A stretch of DNA of 64,000 nucleotides from assembly GCF_000224145.3 (NCBI RefSeq), contig NC_020167.2, forward strand, positions 2,158,782-2,222,781, read 5' to 3'. Both the position numbers and the translations under genes were made by a program. Each line of letters starts with the position of its first letter. The stretch's first letter is position 1. Shown one piece after another: positions 1 through 15,528 of the stretch. The DNA is from Ciona intestinalis (Eukaryota > Chordata > Ascidiacea > Phlebobranchia > Cionidae). A model generated the notes under the pieces. That model was not told the origin of the DNA. It was given only the letters and a program-made list of their open reading frames with translations, and made no database searches.

Positions 1-11
1 CGACCTAAAAG

Positions 12-1165
12 CTCTCTCAAAAGGAGAGAAAGCGTATCAAAGAAAAAGAAGCGGAAGAGAAGAAGGAATTGTCACAATCACCTTCTAAGGTTCCAAATGC
101 ATGGGGTGTTGCTGCACGGTTGGTTTATTTCTTTCTTAGCATAACTAATATACAAAATTTGGGTAATTAAATGAGATACCTGTATTCAAAAAGACACTTT
201 TTATACAAGTTTTGATTCGTTTTTTATCTAATCTTACTTTCAGCGTACCAGATTCTTCTGAAAATTTCTGGAATGCTCCATCTGAACATGCGACTTCACC
301 AAAGTTGTCATCTCCCATATCAAGTCCAACCAAACCAATAACATCGAACATAACCAGGTTCAACCATCTCCATGATATTAGTTGTAATTTATATGGCTGA
401 GCCAAATATTGTAGTAGATTGATCAATAGCATTTGTAGCATTACACAGAGAAACTGGGTGTCAACACACACAAAAATAAATTTAAATGACAGTACTGTGA
501 ACGAAGAGACAGAATAAAATCTTTGATTTATTTAATTAAGGATATTGATATGACTTATACAAAAACTGTCTTGTAAGTATTTCACAATTGTTGCAGTGGA
601 GCCTGGCAGCAGCTTCCATCTTCCCCACCTCCGATGAAACATCCTCAATCTCCATCTTCACCAACTACTCCCATGTCTCCTCCCAGATTCATGGAGATTG
701 TAGAAAATGAACAACTAAGCAAAGAAAGGGCTGAGCAGACGAGTAAGAAACCCCTCTCTGTTATCCAGGTAAGTTTTATGTTATCTACTATGTGTTACAT
801 CGGTATAGAATATAGATGGTTGAACAATAATGGTAGGTTAATTAAGTTTAATTAAGAAAACACTGTTTGTTCTGCAAGAAAAACGAATCGAATTATAGAA
901 CGCATTTATTTTATAAAAAAAAACTCTTCTTTTTCAAATCAACAGGGGCCAGAAACAAAATTCCATTGTTTTAACTCACCTAGTTTATTTTAAATCTTTG
1001 TACCTGTATTTCCGCACACAGCTAGAGGATCTGGCAATGGAGGAACTGAAACTACACTATGAAGAATCGCGTAAACGAGTTCGGAACAACCAGCAGTATT
1101 TTACTGTTAGTCGGCTGTCCGTGGATATAACAAGAGAGCTTTTAGTAAAACGAAGAAATAAATGA
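12..1165 (+). CDS. IBTK: IBTK, C-terminal exons (gene enters from the left)
   Basis: Four in-phase exons are visible: about 12-118, 244-357, 597-768 and 1022-1165 (TGA). Together they encode a Lys/Glu-rich stretch (LSQKERKRIKEKE), a tryptophan motif (NAWG), a Ser/Pro-rich linker, FMEIVENEQLSKERAEQ, PLSVIQ and LEDLAMEELKLHYEE. The order of W-G, 'F..I...E', 'P..LIQ' and 'E.A...L...Y' matches the C-terminal tail of IBTK (inhibitor of Bruton tyrosine kinase), an ankyrin/RCC1/BTB protein that acts with CUL3. The ankyrin, RCC1 and BTB domains would lie off the left edge. The chain ends in RRNK and lacks the longer tail seen in vertebrates. It converges on the protease gene. Identity is from family memory and was not searched. 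Confidence 0.72.
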
Positions 1166-1274
1166 TTGAGCCGAATACTTTACTCGTTCACGTAGTTGGT
1201 CGTGGAAATCTTGGCTATAAGTCGACATAGTTGATCAATGTATTTTCCTAACTGTCTCTAACACATTCATGTCT

Positions 1275-1286
1275 AATAAATTTATT
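1275..1286. terminator. Palindromic double poly(A) signal
   Basis: AATAAATTTATT reads AATAAA on both strands. It lies 110 bases after the IBTK stop on the plus strand and about 200 bases after the protease stop on the minus strand, so one 12-bp site can serve both convergent genes. Confidence 0.6.
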
Positions 1287-1482
1287 GCAACGCAAAAAGC
1301 AATGAGGAAAAGTATTTAAATGTTTGGGATATTTGCATTGAGCAGCGTAGGCAAAATCAATATTACAAAGACACAAGAAAACAGAAGAAACTGCCGCAGT
1401 ACAAGAAAATGCTCCAAACATTATACACGCATTCTCCCATGACCTCCACAACATATTAGTAGTTCATTCACAGATATTGGGT

Positions 1483-5202
<3,720 letters not shown>

Positions 5203-5393
5203 CTTTGCAGATTACAACCGCGTCTGAACCAAATGAAGTGGGTTTGACTCGGTACTCGAACACGTCACTTTGTCTCAGCAGTCACAAATTGATCCGTTAT
5301 AACCCCGCTAGATTGTTTACGTTCAAGTCAACGAGCATCTGCGCGTCGGATCAAACATCAAAGATAGTGCGACATTGCACAACCTTACGTGGT

Positions 5394-5420
5394 GTGTAAA
5401 TTACGTGGCGTAATTTACAC
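5394..5420. repeat. Perfect 12-bp inverted repeat upstream of protease
   Basis: The arms GTGTAAATTACG and CGTAATTTACAC flank a 3-base loop, about 190 bases upstream of the protease ATG. It could be a regulatory palindrome or part of a degraded repeat. Confidence 0.5.
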
Positions 5421-5667
5421 TTGCGAAAAATTCGTAACGTGATAGTGTCGTATAGTGTGTATTGTTTAAGATGCAGTAACACGTAACAGCAACGTGCAAG
5501 TTGTTACGGCCTGCAAAATACGCAAAGTGATTTCCCCCGAGGGGACTGTCCATCCGCAACCGTATTACGTTTTTACAGCTTACACCATTTTGACCACTCA
5601 ATGCGGTATGATTGCTAGCATCACCGGTAAGGTTTCATTAACGGTTTAAACGGGAGAACTCGCTTTG

Positions 5668-5857
5668 TATAGTAGAGTGGGACACATTTAGCACATAATA
5701 TCTAAATATCCTAATCGTGTTTCAAACAATTATAACAACGATCTAGGGGAGTCGTGGAGATATATAATTTTATATTTCGTTGAATGTTCTTCGTTTACAA
5801 TCAAGTAGGACGAGAAACCATAGTTAAAAGGTGTCCCATCTTCCCCTATTCTATTCA
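5668..5857 (-). repeat. MITE, reverse, upstream of protease
   Basis: The left arm has lost a few G-run bases. The right arm reads GGTGTCCCATCTTCCCC. It lies between the divergent 5' end of the protease and the 3' end of ZF1. Confidence 0.75.
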
Positions 5858-6271
5858 ACTATAGAATACACAATGATCAACACGCCACCCATTCAGCAAG
5901 CATCCTTCACAAATATCTGGCTGTAAATATTACGATAAAGGACAAATGCTTAGTAGTATTAACCAGCCAACCTTGCTGTTACACGCAGATATTGCTAATT
6001 TCTTCCGTAATAATGCGAACCTAATTAATTTGCACTCCTATATAAGTCTAAACCTTGTATACTGAGCTCCATTTAAGAAAATGTTTCATTTTTAACATAA
6101 CAATAATGCAAACTTTATTTGTCATCCTATTATACAACTTGTTTAATTAGGGTATCATACACATAAAAGGCATATCCAGACTTGCAATGCTAATGTATTA
6201 AATCTACAATGTAAGAGTCATTAACAAGTAACGCAAAAATAACACAACTGTAAAAAGTAATCAGCATACGT
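5858..6271. other. Intergenic / ZF1 3' flank
   Basis: No coding signal. TTTATT at 6114-6119 (AATAAA on the minus strand), about 155 bases past the ZF1 stop, is a reasonable poly(A) signal. Confidence 0.5.
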
Positions 6272-9200
6272 TCAATGTTTGATTTCCATGTGTCTTGTGA
6301 GTTCATTTGGTTTTATAAATCCTTTTCCACAGATGAGGCAAATGTGTGGGTACTCTTTTGTGTGCTGGCACACCATGTGACTGTTCAATGTGGATTGCTG
6401 TGCAAATGCAGACTTGCACTCGGTACACTTGAATGGCTTCTCACCAGTGTGTGTTCGCTTGTGTGTTTGCAATGTTCCAACACGTTTGAATGATCGCGAA
6501 CAAATGTTGCATTTATATTTCCTTATGTTCAGATGAACATCACGATGAATCATTAGACTTCCACGGAAAGCAAACTCTTTCCCACACTGGCCACACTTGT
6601 AGTTTTTCTTCCCATGATGTACAGCAGAGATATGATCCTGAAGTGAGATGTGAGTCCACATTTCTTTCCCACAAGTTTCACACTTGAATTTCTTTGGCTT
6701 AATTTTCTTCTCTTCATCTGTTCCCTCTCCATGGACTGCTGCATGCAACTTCAATGTAGCTTTGTACGCAAAGCTCTTGCCACAAGTTTCACATACAAAG
6801 CGGTTATTTTTCTGGTGTATAATTTTGAGATGGTTGTGTAAAGTTCGTTCAGTAGAAAACTTCTTGTCACACATTTTACACGGGATTGTTTTAACCGGGT
6901 AATCAAAGTGGACGAATCGACGATGACGACGGAATGACCTCACATCAGGGAACTTCTGGTTACAGTCCTTACATAAAGTGGCTTCATTGTGGATCCGCAT
7001 ATGAGACTTTAGCTCACCCGACTGACCAAAGGATTTATCACATTCTTGACAAGCATATTTCTTCTGGTGCTCATGGATGTTTCTAACATGGCGCATCAGT
7101 GAACTCTCTTGAGTAAACTCACGCCCACACACTTTACAAGTTGGACGGTTGGTTGTATGCAGGTTTTGGTGGACAGAGAGTGTTTTCTTTGTCACAAAGG
7201 ACTTGGCGCAGATCTCACAAGTGTAATTCTTGATACCCTGATGACCACGCATGTGGCTTTTCATGCCTTCTTTAGTCAGAAGTTCTTTACCACAGATTTT
7301 ACAAGCGAGATCCTCAGCATGGCGCTTCATATGTTTCTTCAGGTACAATTTCTTGCTGTACAACCTTCCACATATCGAACAAATGAAACTACTTGTTGCA
7401 TCCAAAGGCTCTTTCTTAATTTCTGTTTTCTCGAATAAATCAACTACATCATTATTTTCCAAATCAGCAACAACGACATCTTCAACCTCCAAACCCTCAT
7501 CCTCACCACCATCATTTGATTCATTACCAAGAAGCAAATTTCCATCTACTAAAATTCCATGCAAAACATGTGTTTAAATTTTGTTACCTTTATTTCACAC
7601 ACTATATTAATCAAACATTTGTAAATCTGTCTCACCAGTTTCTTCAGGTGTTTCATCTTCATCTGATTCAAGTTGTTCCACCAAACCATCATCAAACTCA
7701 ATAAAATCATTTAAATTACTGTGAAATCCATTATCACCCACAAACTGTAGTGAAGGGACTGACATTTCCGGCTTAATGTTTATTTCTGCAAATAAAAAAA
7801 CATATTTTTTAATAATTCCTAATTCTTTAAACTAAATAATTGAGTCCAACGCTGTTATGTACAAAATGCTACACAATCTGCAGTTTTGCAGTTTTATAAA
7901 ACTTTACAAATTGTTATATATATATACAGTGTACAATTTTCCCGCGACCGCGGCGGTCGGCGGAAATGCGTAAGGAATGCGAAAATATTTTATGCGAAAC
8001 AAATATTTTAATTTCTTTTTCTTACGCACGTTGTTCCGCGATGCAATGAAAGTTACGCGAAATTGTGGATAATAATACATATTCTGTTTCAACTCAAACC
8101 ACAAATACCACATGTTTCTAAATACGAAATATTGTTACGTCACAAGTAATATTGTTACGCAGATAACTCTTTTATTCCGTTTATCGGCGTATTGAATGAC
8201 TGCATGTAACGTAACAAGCGGTATTGTGACACTAACCAATTACATCTGGACGTGGTAATACTGTTTTTCCTTATGGTATTCACTCATGTAAATAGAGTTA
8301 CAAAAAGTTAAATTAATTTATAGGCTATAGCCTCTTAAAAACGGTAAAGTAACAGTAAAAATGAAACGTTTTAAAGAAAATTAAGATAAGACCCCGACCA
8401 TTGCAGGCCTTAAGCAGTGGTTGCTTTACGCGGGTACGAAGTATTCACAAACTATCTATACTTTAATGCGCACACGTAAAAAGGCAAATATACAACCTGT
8501 TTTTAAGCAACTGCAGGCTAAATAATCAAGGAGACAGTCACTATGATGACGCAAATAATCAACGTGTGAATTGTTATTATGTCGTAATCAATTGCCAGGT
8601 CAAACACTTGCTTTTATGATGCAATGAATCCGTGTGAATCCATACTATTTCGTAACAAACAAGTTGCTTGGCTGGGAAAAACATCGTAAATATACAGCAG
8701 TAAACATATTTAGGTTGTTTATTACACCTGTAGCTGTTACCATGTTGAATTGGCAATTACATTTATTTTACAGTTTACNGCAGCCATGAAAAAAGNNNNN
8801 NNNNNNNNNNNNNNNNNNNNNNNNNNNNNNNNNNNNNNNNNNNNNATTTTTAATAATCACAATTCTTTAAACTAAATAATTAAGTCTAACGATGTTATGT
8901 ACAAAATGCTACACAATCTGCAGTTGTGCAGTTTTATAAAACTTTACAAATTGTTATATATGTATATGTAGATGTAACCACTGGCCTAGAGTACGGGCGT
9001 GCGGGAGTGCGACGCATTCCTGCCAATTTAGGAATTCACTATTCTTGTTTAATGCACGACTACTGCACGTGCGTATAATGTTTCGCCGATAACATTAATT
9101 CGTAAAGAAATGTGTTAAAATTTGACTTATATTTGCGCAAACACGATTATTACAACATAACATCGTATTGTTTGTAAATATGCAGCAAATCACGCCCATT

Positions 9201-10511
9201 TTACACCTCCCTGATTGACCAATCAGAAACAAAGGAATCGTGGATTAACTAGCATTATTACGTGTGCTAGACCAGACAATGGCGTAATACGTATGGGATA
9301 TGGGAGTATTTAGAATAGAAATGTTTAATTTACTTGAATGAGAGGTGCGAATGTGCGTCAGGCATGTAAAAAAAACAAAAGTACGACCGATACTGATTCG
9401 TATTTAAATTTATGTAGCAGTTTCCTAAATCGTAGACGCATGCGTTCTGCTTACGCCAATTGCCGCACTCCCACGCAATTACAAAACTCTACGCCAATGG
9501 ATGTAACAATATATTTTTATATATATATTTATATAGATGTAACAATTTGTATTAAATATATTTATATATATTCTACAAATATACTTATCATATTCTTACC
9601 AATACAATCATATTCCAATTCATTATCAACACCAAGGATTTTCACTGGATCAATCACACCTCTCATGCTGAAAACATTTAATAATATTAAACATTATACA
9701 CTTATTACAAAAATGTTTAGTATTTTCAGACTAAAACAGCAAAACAGGTGCAATTAGACTCCGGTCTGCATAGTATGACAGTTGCTGACGAGATCTCGCG
9801 TATGCAAGACAGTTATCTTTACGTTTCAAGTGCGTGCGTCCTATGATCAAAAATCAGCGTGCGAAGCATGCACATTTAGTAGCCATTTTAAGAAATCCCA
9901 CTTAATTTAATACATCTTGGTAATCCTTTAGCTGGTGGCCACCTGAAATTTTGGTTTCCAAATGTTCTATAGCCCTCACTTACACCTGCTGTCTAAAATT
10001 TTTTTCAAAAAAGTCGAGCATTCTTGTCGAAAATTAACTTTAAAAATGCACGAAAACATGCTTCGTCACCATAATTCGTCTGATTTTCAACACGAACGCC
10101 CGGGTTTTTTCAAAAAAAATTGTACAGTGGGTATCAGTGAGACCTAAGAAACATTTTGAAACCAAAATTTCAGGTGGCTACCAACTAAAGGATTACCCAT
10201 ATTTGTTTTATTGTTAATCAATTGGGTCACATGGGACAAATGATGGGGTACAAAACCAAAAGTTTGTAAACAAAAACGCTAATGCTTTTAGTTTGATAGA
10301 TTTAAAGCAATAAAACTAGTACAACATAATTTATATTTGAACATTTCTATAATAGACTGGTTGACAACAACACAACTTACTCTATCACAATCCATTCCCT
10401 TAGGAACGTAAGCTCTTCATCTAAAACTGCTTGTGGAAACTTCTTAAAAACCGAAATGCAATCCCGCAATGCCAATAACTTTTGATGTGTAATTCCGTAA
10501 TCTATAATCAT
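6272..10511 (-). CDS. ZF1: C2H2 zinc-finger protein, 13 fingers
   Basis: Four exons (10381-10511, 9600-9667, 7636-7785, 6272-7548) join in phase to 541 residues. The first coding exon is 131 nt, ends in phase 2 and encodes the family's N-terminal module (MIIDYGITHQKLLALRDC ... LTFLREW). An acidic, SUMO-site-like stretch follows (INIKPEMS; later KKEPLD), then thirteen C2H2 fingers filling most of the last exon, with some HTGEKPF-type linkers. It is presumably a nuclear DNA-binding regulator with unknown targets. Intron 7786-9599 holds an assembly gap, an allelic-looking duplication and a hAT-like element. It is divergent from ZF2, whose ATG lies about 800 bases away. Confidence 0.88.
7803..7925. 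repeat. Duplicated intron segment, first copy
   Basis: It matches 8846-8970 closely (shared TTATGTACAAAATGCTACAC and CAGTTTTATAAAACTTTAC, with several base differences). The second copy starts exactly at the assembly gap, which suggests two haplotypes of one locus were both kept. Confidence 0.6.
8796..8845. other. Assembly gap (50 N) in ZF1 intron
   Basis: Fixed-size N run of unknown true length; a single ambiguous base lies just before it at 8779. Confidence 0.95.
8979..9499. mobile_element. Non-autonomous hAT-like DNA element
   Basis: A perfect 8-bp target duplication GATGTAAC flanks it (8971-8978 and 9500-9507). The ends CACTGGCCTAGAG and, reversed, CATTGGCGTAGAG match at 11 of 13 positions, and GCGGGAGTGCG recurs as a sub-terminal inverted motif. 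There is no transposase ORF in the 521 bp. The 8-bp duplication and CA-TGGC ends fit hAT. Confidence 0.65.
9919..10197. mobile_element. Fold-back MITE, short copy (GGTAATCC ... GGATTACC)
   Basis: Its arms are nearly complementary over more than 100 bp (GGTAATCCTTTAGCTGGTGG and its reverse). It is related to the larger element at 24299-24804. No clean target duplication is visible here. It lies in ZF1 intron 9668-10380. Confidence 0.7.
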
Positions 10512-11309
10512 GTTTACTTACTTTTTTCAGCAATAAGATCTGATTTCGTGCACTGTACTAGTGAACTGCAGAGATACTAAAAAGTAAAAATATGAACTAA
10601 AAAAGTAAAGTAATCAACAAATATAATACGTAAAACTTCAATCAAATATGCCCTATACGTCGCATGCGAACTACACAGTTCAATTGGTACAAAGTTCTAG
10701 ACAATTATGTTATAAAAGCAAACAAAAATAAGCTCAGTTGTCATTTTACCCAGATGTCATCTGTTTTGACCTCCCGCCATTTTAAAAAGAAGTCTTCGCT
10801 TACGCAAAATATGCTTGACAATGGCAGTTGAGTGACATGTTGGCTAATATTAGTATTAAAACAGGTAGCGATGCATTAAGTAAAAGTTGATTGATTAAAA
10901 AAAGATTTTTAAACCGCGTTTCCAACTGTAGTTTGCCTTGTAATAGGAACAGACTATATTTTAACACACCATCTTTTTTTTCGTGACATTTATTGCGGGT
11001 GAGCGCAAGGCACGGAAATGGCAGCCATGTTTGAAAGGGTTTGTAACGTAAATGTGGGCAGCTGTGAATGTCGCGTAAAAGCGACAAATGTTTTGCTATG
11101 TAGATGTTTTATTCGGCAGAATGTGAGTAGATCTGTGACTTGACACTGCTGGTAGTTACAACTTCTTTAATGTTATCAATTTCTATTTGAACAAATCATA
11201 ATTGCGACTTTACTATGACTCGAACTTTAGTGGTTTGCATTATTCTGTACAGCATAGCAGTTAGACAAAAATACGTTAGACGTTTTCCGTGTTATTTACG
11301 CGACGTACC
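10512..11309. promoter_or_regulatory. Shared upstream region of divergent ZF1 and ZF2
   Basis: About 800 bases separate two divergent start codons. No convincing ORF or TATA box was seen. It is likely to hold both promoters and the 5' UTRs. Confidence 0.4.
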
Positions 11310-14300
11310 ATGATGGCAGAGTTTGAAGGTGAAGAACAAATAACATCTTTTTTCAACAAAACACCCGACGAAGTCAAGTCACTATTGTGCCGTGAGAAAC
11401 GATGCCCGCTGTGTCCTTTCTATCGGTATATCGGTGATTCACCGCTACAAATGCACATACAAAACGCTCATATACAGCATTCTGTTGACTTTTCTTATGT
11501 TGAAGAATCAGGTGAGCACTTCTGTTAAGTACATATTTGGTTGTACCTTGTAAAGTTGTAACTAATCTTTTTAGTTTAGCTCAAGCTTCATACATTTAAG
11601 TATGTAAATAACTGAAATTACTATTTCATCATAGAATATCAATAAATTCTTGTTTTCTCATTTTAGTGATTTGTCTTCCATGTCGTCGCCCGTGCTCTGA
11701 TCAAGTTCAACGCCGACCAAACCATCCATTGCGAAGTCATTTTCATTGTCCATTCTGCTTAAAAATAATTACACGTAGCACAAGTTTCAAAAACCACATT
11801 GGTAAACTATGCTGTATTGCTAATTTGCTATGTTATATTTTGTGCTGTATGTATTGTTTTTGCAGCAGTGAATATCATAACAGAATGTTGCAATGATGTC
11901 AGTAATAAACTAAACAGATGGACCATGTTTTTTATAGGAAAATATTCATTGAATCCTATCCATTTTACGCGTAACTTTTTATGTTTGCACAATGTAAGCC
12001 TTGTTTTTTACATCACAGTAAGATGCACTGGAAGTATCGTTTCGGAAAGAAAAACTATTGGTATGTACTTCTATTACTCTTTTATTAATCAGCGGATTAT
12101 CTTATTTCTTTTTTTTGCAGGAAAGAGTGATTCAAGTATGGCTGACACGGCCAGTTTTGGCTCTGATGAACTCCCACATAGAACAGTAAGCAGACAGATA
12201 TTACTTTATATAGATGGTAGCCCACCACAGTGGTTTGCGTGCCTGCCTCTAGCCAAGAGGATAGGCGTATGGTTTAAGGCTGCTTCCATTTTGAATATGT
12301 CCTTGGGCAAAAACATGTATTGAAATTTGCTGTGTAAGGAAGGGTGTCCAAATTGTCAGCCATATACTAAAAACCTACAACGTTATTTGTGGGGTAAATT
12401 GTGCAGAGCACAAGTTGTATGAAACAGAAAACCTGTGTTGTAACGATTGATGTTGCCTTGCGGCGTCTCAGTCGAGGATAAATGTTTTACATTCATTCAT
12501 TCAGATACAACCGATGTTAGATATTTTTGATGTTTCACCAAATGATATGACGGTGCTGAGAAACTTTGTTCAACTCTTTCAGTTTAATCCGTATGTCTTA
12601 CATTCGGACGAAATGCTATTCCTAAGGAAATGGCTTGTGGATGAGTAAGTATGCCTAAGTGAAAGTCTCAAGGTCACTCAGTTCAAAAGGATGTTGACAC
12701 CAGTAGCACATAATTGTAATGAATCCAAAAACCCCACAAAGCTTAGGTTATATACTCATAAAATAAAACATGGAAAACATATATACAAAAAACAATGGGG
12801 ACAAAGTTAAGGAGTTTAAAGGGGACACAAACATACAACTTAAAGGGGACAACATATATACACTTTTTATTAGGGGACAACAAAATGGTTTTAGAAGTAA
12901 TGAGAGATTAACAAATTCATTGTATTTTTTCTTTTTCTTTTTAAGTTAAACATGCATAGCGTAAAACGTTAAACAACGGTATAGATGAAACGCCTTGTTT
13001 GGTCAATGCATCAGCCAGTTGTTTTTTCGATTCAACCCATTCCATTGATAAAAGTTTATTTGTTTCCATCATTTNNNNNNNNNNNNNNNNNNNNNNNNNN
13101 NNNNNNNNNNNNNNNNNNNNNNNNTTTTACTATACAAATGTTCATATTCAAGTATGTAGTTATTGATAGACAGAGATGACCTTGAGAAATGTATTGAACC
13201 TCACATAGGCACTGTATGCTTCATCAACTTTTTCTGTTTTAAATGCCTCATCCAATTTGTTTAGAAGAATATCCAATCCACCATCACAATGCAGCTCTTC
13301 AGTTGATAAACTTGAGATGGCCCTCTGAGCCTTGACGTGCCCCTCTAAGGCATAAAGATTTACAATGATTGCTTGCTCAGATTTTTTAACATCAGAGACT
13401 AACTGCCACATTGATATCTTCCTTCTCCATTCTACATAGCAATCATTTTCAACAAATTTTGGTGGAGATCTTCTTGAAAGTGCCATTATTAACTTAATAA
13501 ATAGAGTACTTAAAAGCAAAAACCATCCTCTGCTACCATGAAAGTCTCAAGGTCACTCAGTTCAAAAGGATGTTGACACCAGTAGCACATAATTGTAATG
13601 AATCCAAAAACCCCACAAAGCTTAGGTTATATACTCATAAAATAAAACATGGAAAACATATATACAAAAAACAATGGGGACAAAGTTAAGGAGTTTAAAG
13701 GGGACACAAACATACAACTTAAAGGGGACAACATATATACACTTTTTATTAGGGGACAACAAAATGGTTTTAGAAGTAATGAGAGATTAACACTAAGAAC
13801 TTCTATATTTAACATTTTATCGGTACACAAAATAACATGGATATGGAATTATTGTGGTATTGTATCTATTGTGTTATTAAATTAGTTGTTTTTGTCATTT
13901 TCTTTTTGGTTATGTGGAATATATTATATCTCTGAATCTTCTAATTGTAAATAGCAATTAACTTCTCTTTGTAGGTTGGGTGCAAAGTTGCCGGAAATTT
14001 CCGAAGATGAATTTTTGGATGAGATGATTTCTTCCCATAGTGACGATGAGTTTAGTGCCAGTACATCAGGTGTGTAAGAGGTTATTTATATTTTCATGTT
14101 GTCAATGCAGGTTTATGCACCGTTTGTATTGTTATTTATTTCAGATTTAAATTACAGTGAGCTTGGGTTGAAAAATGACAAGCTTCAAGTTATTGTTCAA
14201 ATGGATAGCGAATCATTTACAGATGGAACTAACAATACTGTTGATCAAAATGGTGTAAATGATATATCAGATGTTGATAAAAATGATGGGAAAATTATTG

Positions 14301-15316
14301 TTGCAATCAAGTCAGAGCCTGAAGATATCGCCAACTTGTATGAGTGCACTGATTGTAAACAACAGTTTACCAGCGCAAGTGGGTGGCAAAGACACATGGA
14401 AATTTATCATTCCATTGATGCACACAAACTTGAATGCAAAAAATGCAAGTATACCTTTAAGGATAAACACTGTCTTGCACGACATATTCGGAGAGGAACT
14501 TGCAGTGGAAATATTTTTATAAAACACAATATTGTACTCGACCGAAGGCCTACAAAAAAAGCTGCTACAGAAATCCCAGTTAGCTGCCCTACCTGCAACC
14601 TCAATTTCAATATGCCACATTTAATGAAGAAACATGCTATAGCTGTTCATAATAATGATTCACCGTTTGTGTGTGAACATTGTGGACTATCATTCCAAAC
14701 CTACAGTAATTGCAGAGTGCATAAACTAAGCCACAACGACGAAAGACCGTTTGCATGTGATCAGTGTGAAAAGAGGTTTAAGACAAAACAGCTTCTTACC
14801 TTGCACTCTTACATGCACACGGGTGAAAAACCATACTCGTGTGGTAAATGTGATGCAAAGTTTCGCTACAGAGGGACCTTGGTTCAACATCTGTCAACAG
14901 TCCATAAACAGCCAAAGCCTTATCTTTGCAATGAGTGTGGAAAATCATTCTGTCGAATAAATGTTTTCCGTTACCACCAGCACACTCACACTGGTTTCAA
15001 ACCACACAAATGTAAGCACTGCGAAAAACGTTTCTACACCGCGCATCAATTGCTTCTACATCAGCACAATCATGATGGAAAGAAACTATTTCATTGTAAA
15101 CTATGCACGGCATCTTATTGTCGTTCCTCTGCTTTGTCCAAGCACGTTATTTTAAAACATACAAGGAATTTCAAACATCGATGTCCTTCATGCAATAAGG
15201 GTTTTGTTTTTGCATCCATACTTAAGAAACACATGGAGAGTGTTCATAAAACAGATGAACCTCTAATTAAAACTGAATTAATTGAAAATCCAGTTCAATT
15301 GTTTTCGAGTGGTTAA
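11310..15316 (+). CDS. ZF2: C2H2 zinc-finger protein, two N-terminal modules and 10 fingers
   Basis: Six exons (11310-11511, 11667-11801, 12121-12185, 12505-12644, 13975-14069, 14145-15316) give 602 residues in phase. Exon 1 has a finger-like CPLCPF...H....H. Exon 2 (135 nt) encodes CLPCRRPC and HFHCPFCLKIITR, a Cys/His module shared with ZF6. Exon 4 carries the family's N-terminal module (MLDIFDVSPNDM ... NPYVLHSDEMLFLRKW), whose coding part from the ATG is again 131 nt. Ten fingers follow in the last exon, one of C2HC type. Because the module's own ATG lies inside exon 4, a second promoter could give a shorter form. Intron 12645-13974 holds a Copia insertion. The exon 4 acceptor lies at the end of a SINE. 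Confidence 0.85.
12213..12503 (+). repeat. tRNA-derived SINE, copy B, ending at a splice acceptor
   Basis: It has a degenerate tRNA-like head, the body motif CCTTGGGCAAAAACATGTAT, and the family tail GAGGATAAATGTTTTACATTC running into the ATTCATTCATTC that immediately precedes the AG of ZF2 exon 4 (12503-12504). Confidence 0.65.
12660..13792 (-). mobile_element. Copia (Ty1/copia) LTR retrotransposon, young, in ZF2 intron
   Basis: Two 254-bp LTRs (12660-12913 and 13539-13792) read as identical and have TG...CA ends in either direction. A 5-bp target duplication CTAAG flanks the element (12655-12659, 13793-13797). On the minus strand the primer site next to the right-hand LTR matches the 3' end of initiator tRNA-Met over 18 nt. 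A gag-like region follows at about 13.2-13.5 kb, and the end of a Copia-type RNase H region (QLADALTK) with a purine tract lies before the other LTR. Most of the interior falls in the 50-N gap, so integrity cannot be judged. Identical LTRs mean a very recent insertion. Confidence 0.85.
13075..13124. other. Assembly gap (50 N) inside the Copia element
   Basis: It replaces most of the element's interior. Assemblers often break inside young repeats of this kind. Confidence 0.95.
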
Positions 15317-15528
15317 AATGTGTTTTAATTCCAAATACAGTTATTTGTGATATGTTAAAAACTAAAAACAATATTTCGACAGCTGTTGTTTTAAACTGTT
15401 AGTTACTACTGTTTTTTAGAGGTAGATGTTGATGTTCTGTGAAAAGTAAATATCTAAATAGAACATTTCATTTTGAGTTTTCAGTTAGTACAAGTAATTA
15501 CATCTGTAGTTAATGCAAATGTTAAGCA

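Noticed and set aside
6275-7577. Several plus-strand ORFs under ZF1
   Set aside because: They are antisense shadows of the long zinc-finger exon.
10800-11087. 95-residue ORF on the minus strand between ZF1 and ZF2
   Set aside because: It lies in the shared promoter region and has no homology, splice support or coding-like composition.
12985-13179. ORF running through the N gap
   Set aside because: It is an artefact of reading N as open codons; the real signal there is the Copia element on the other strand.
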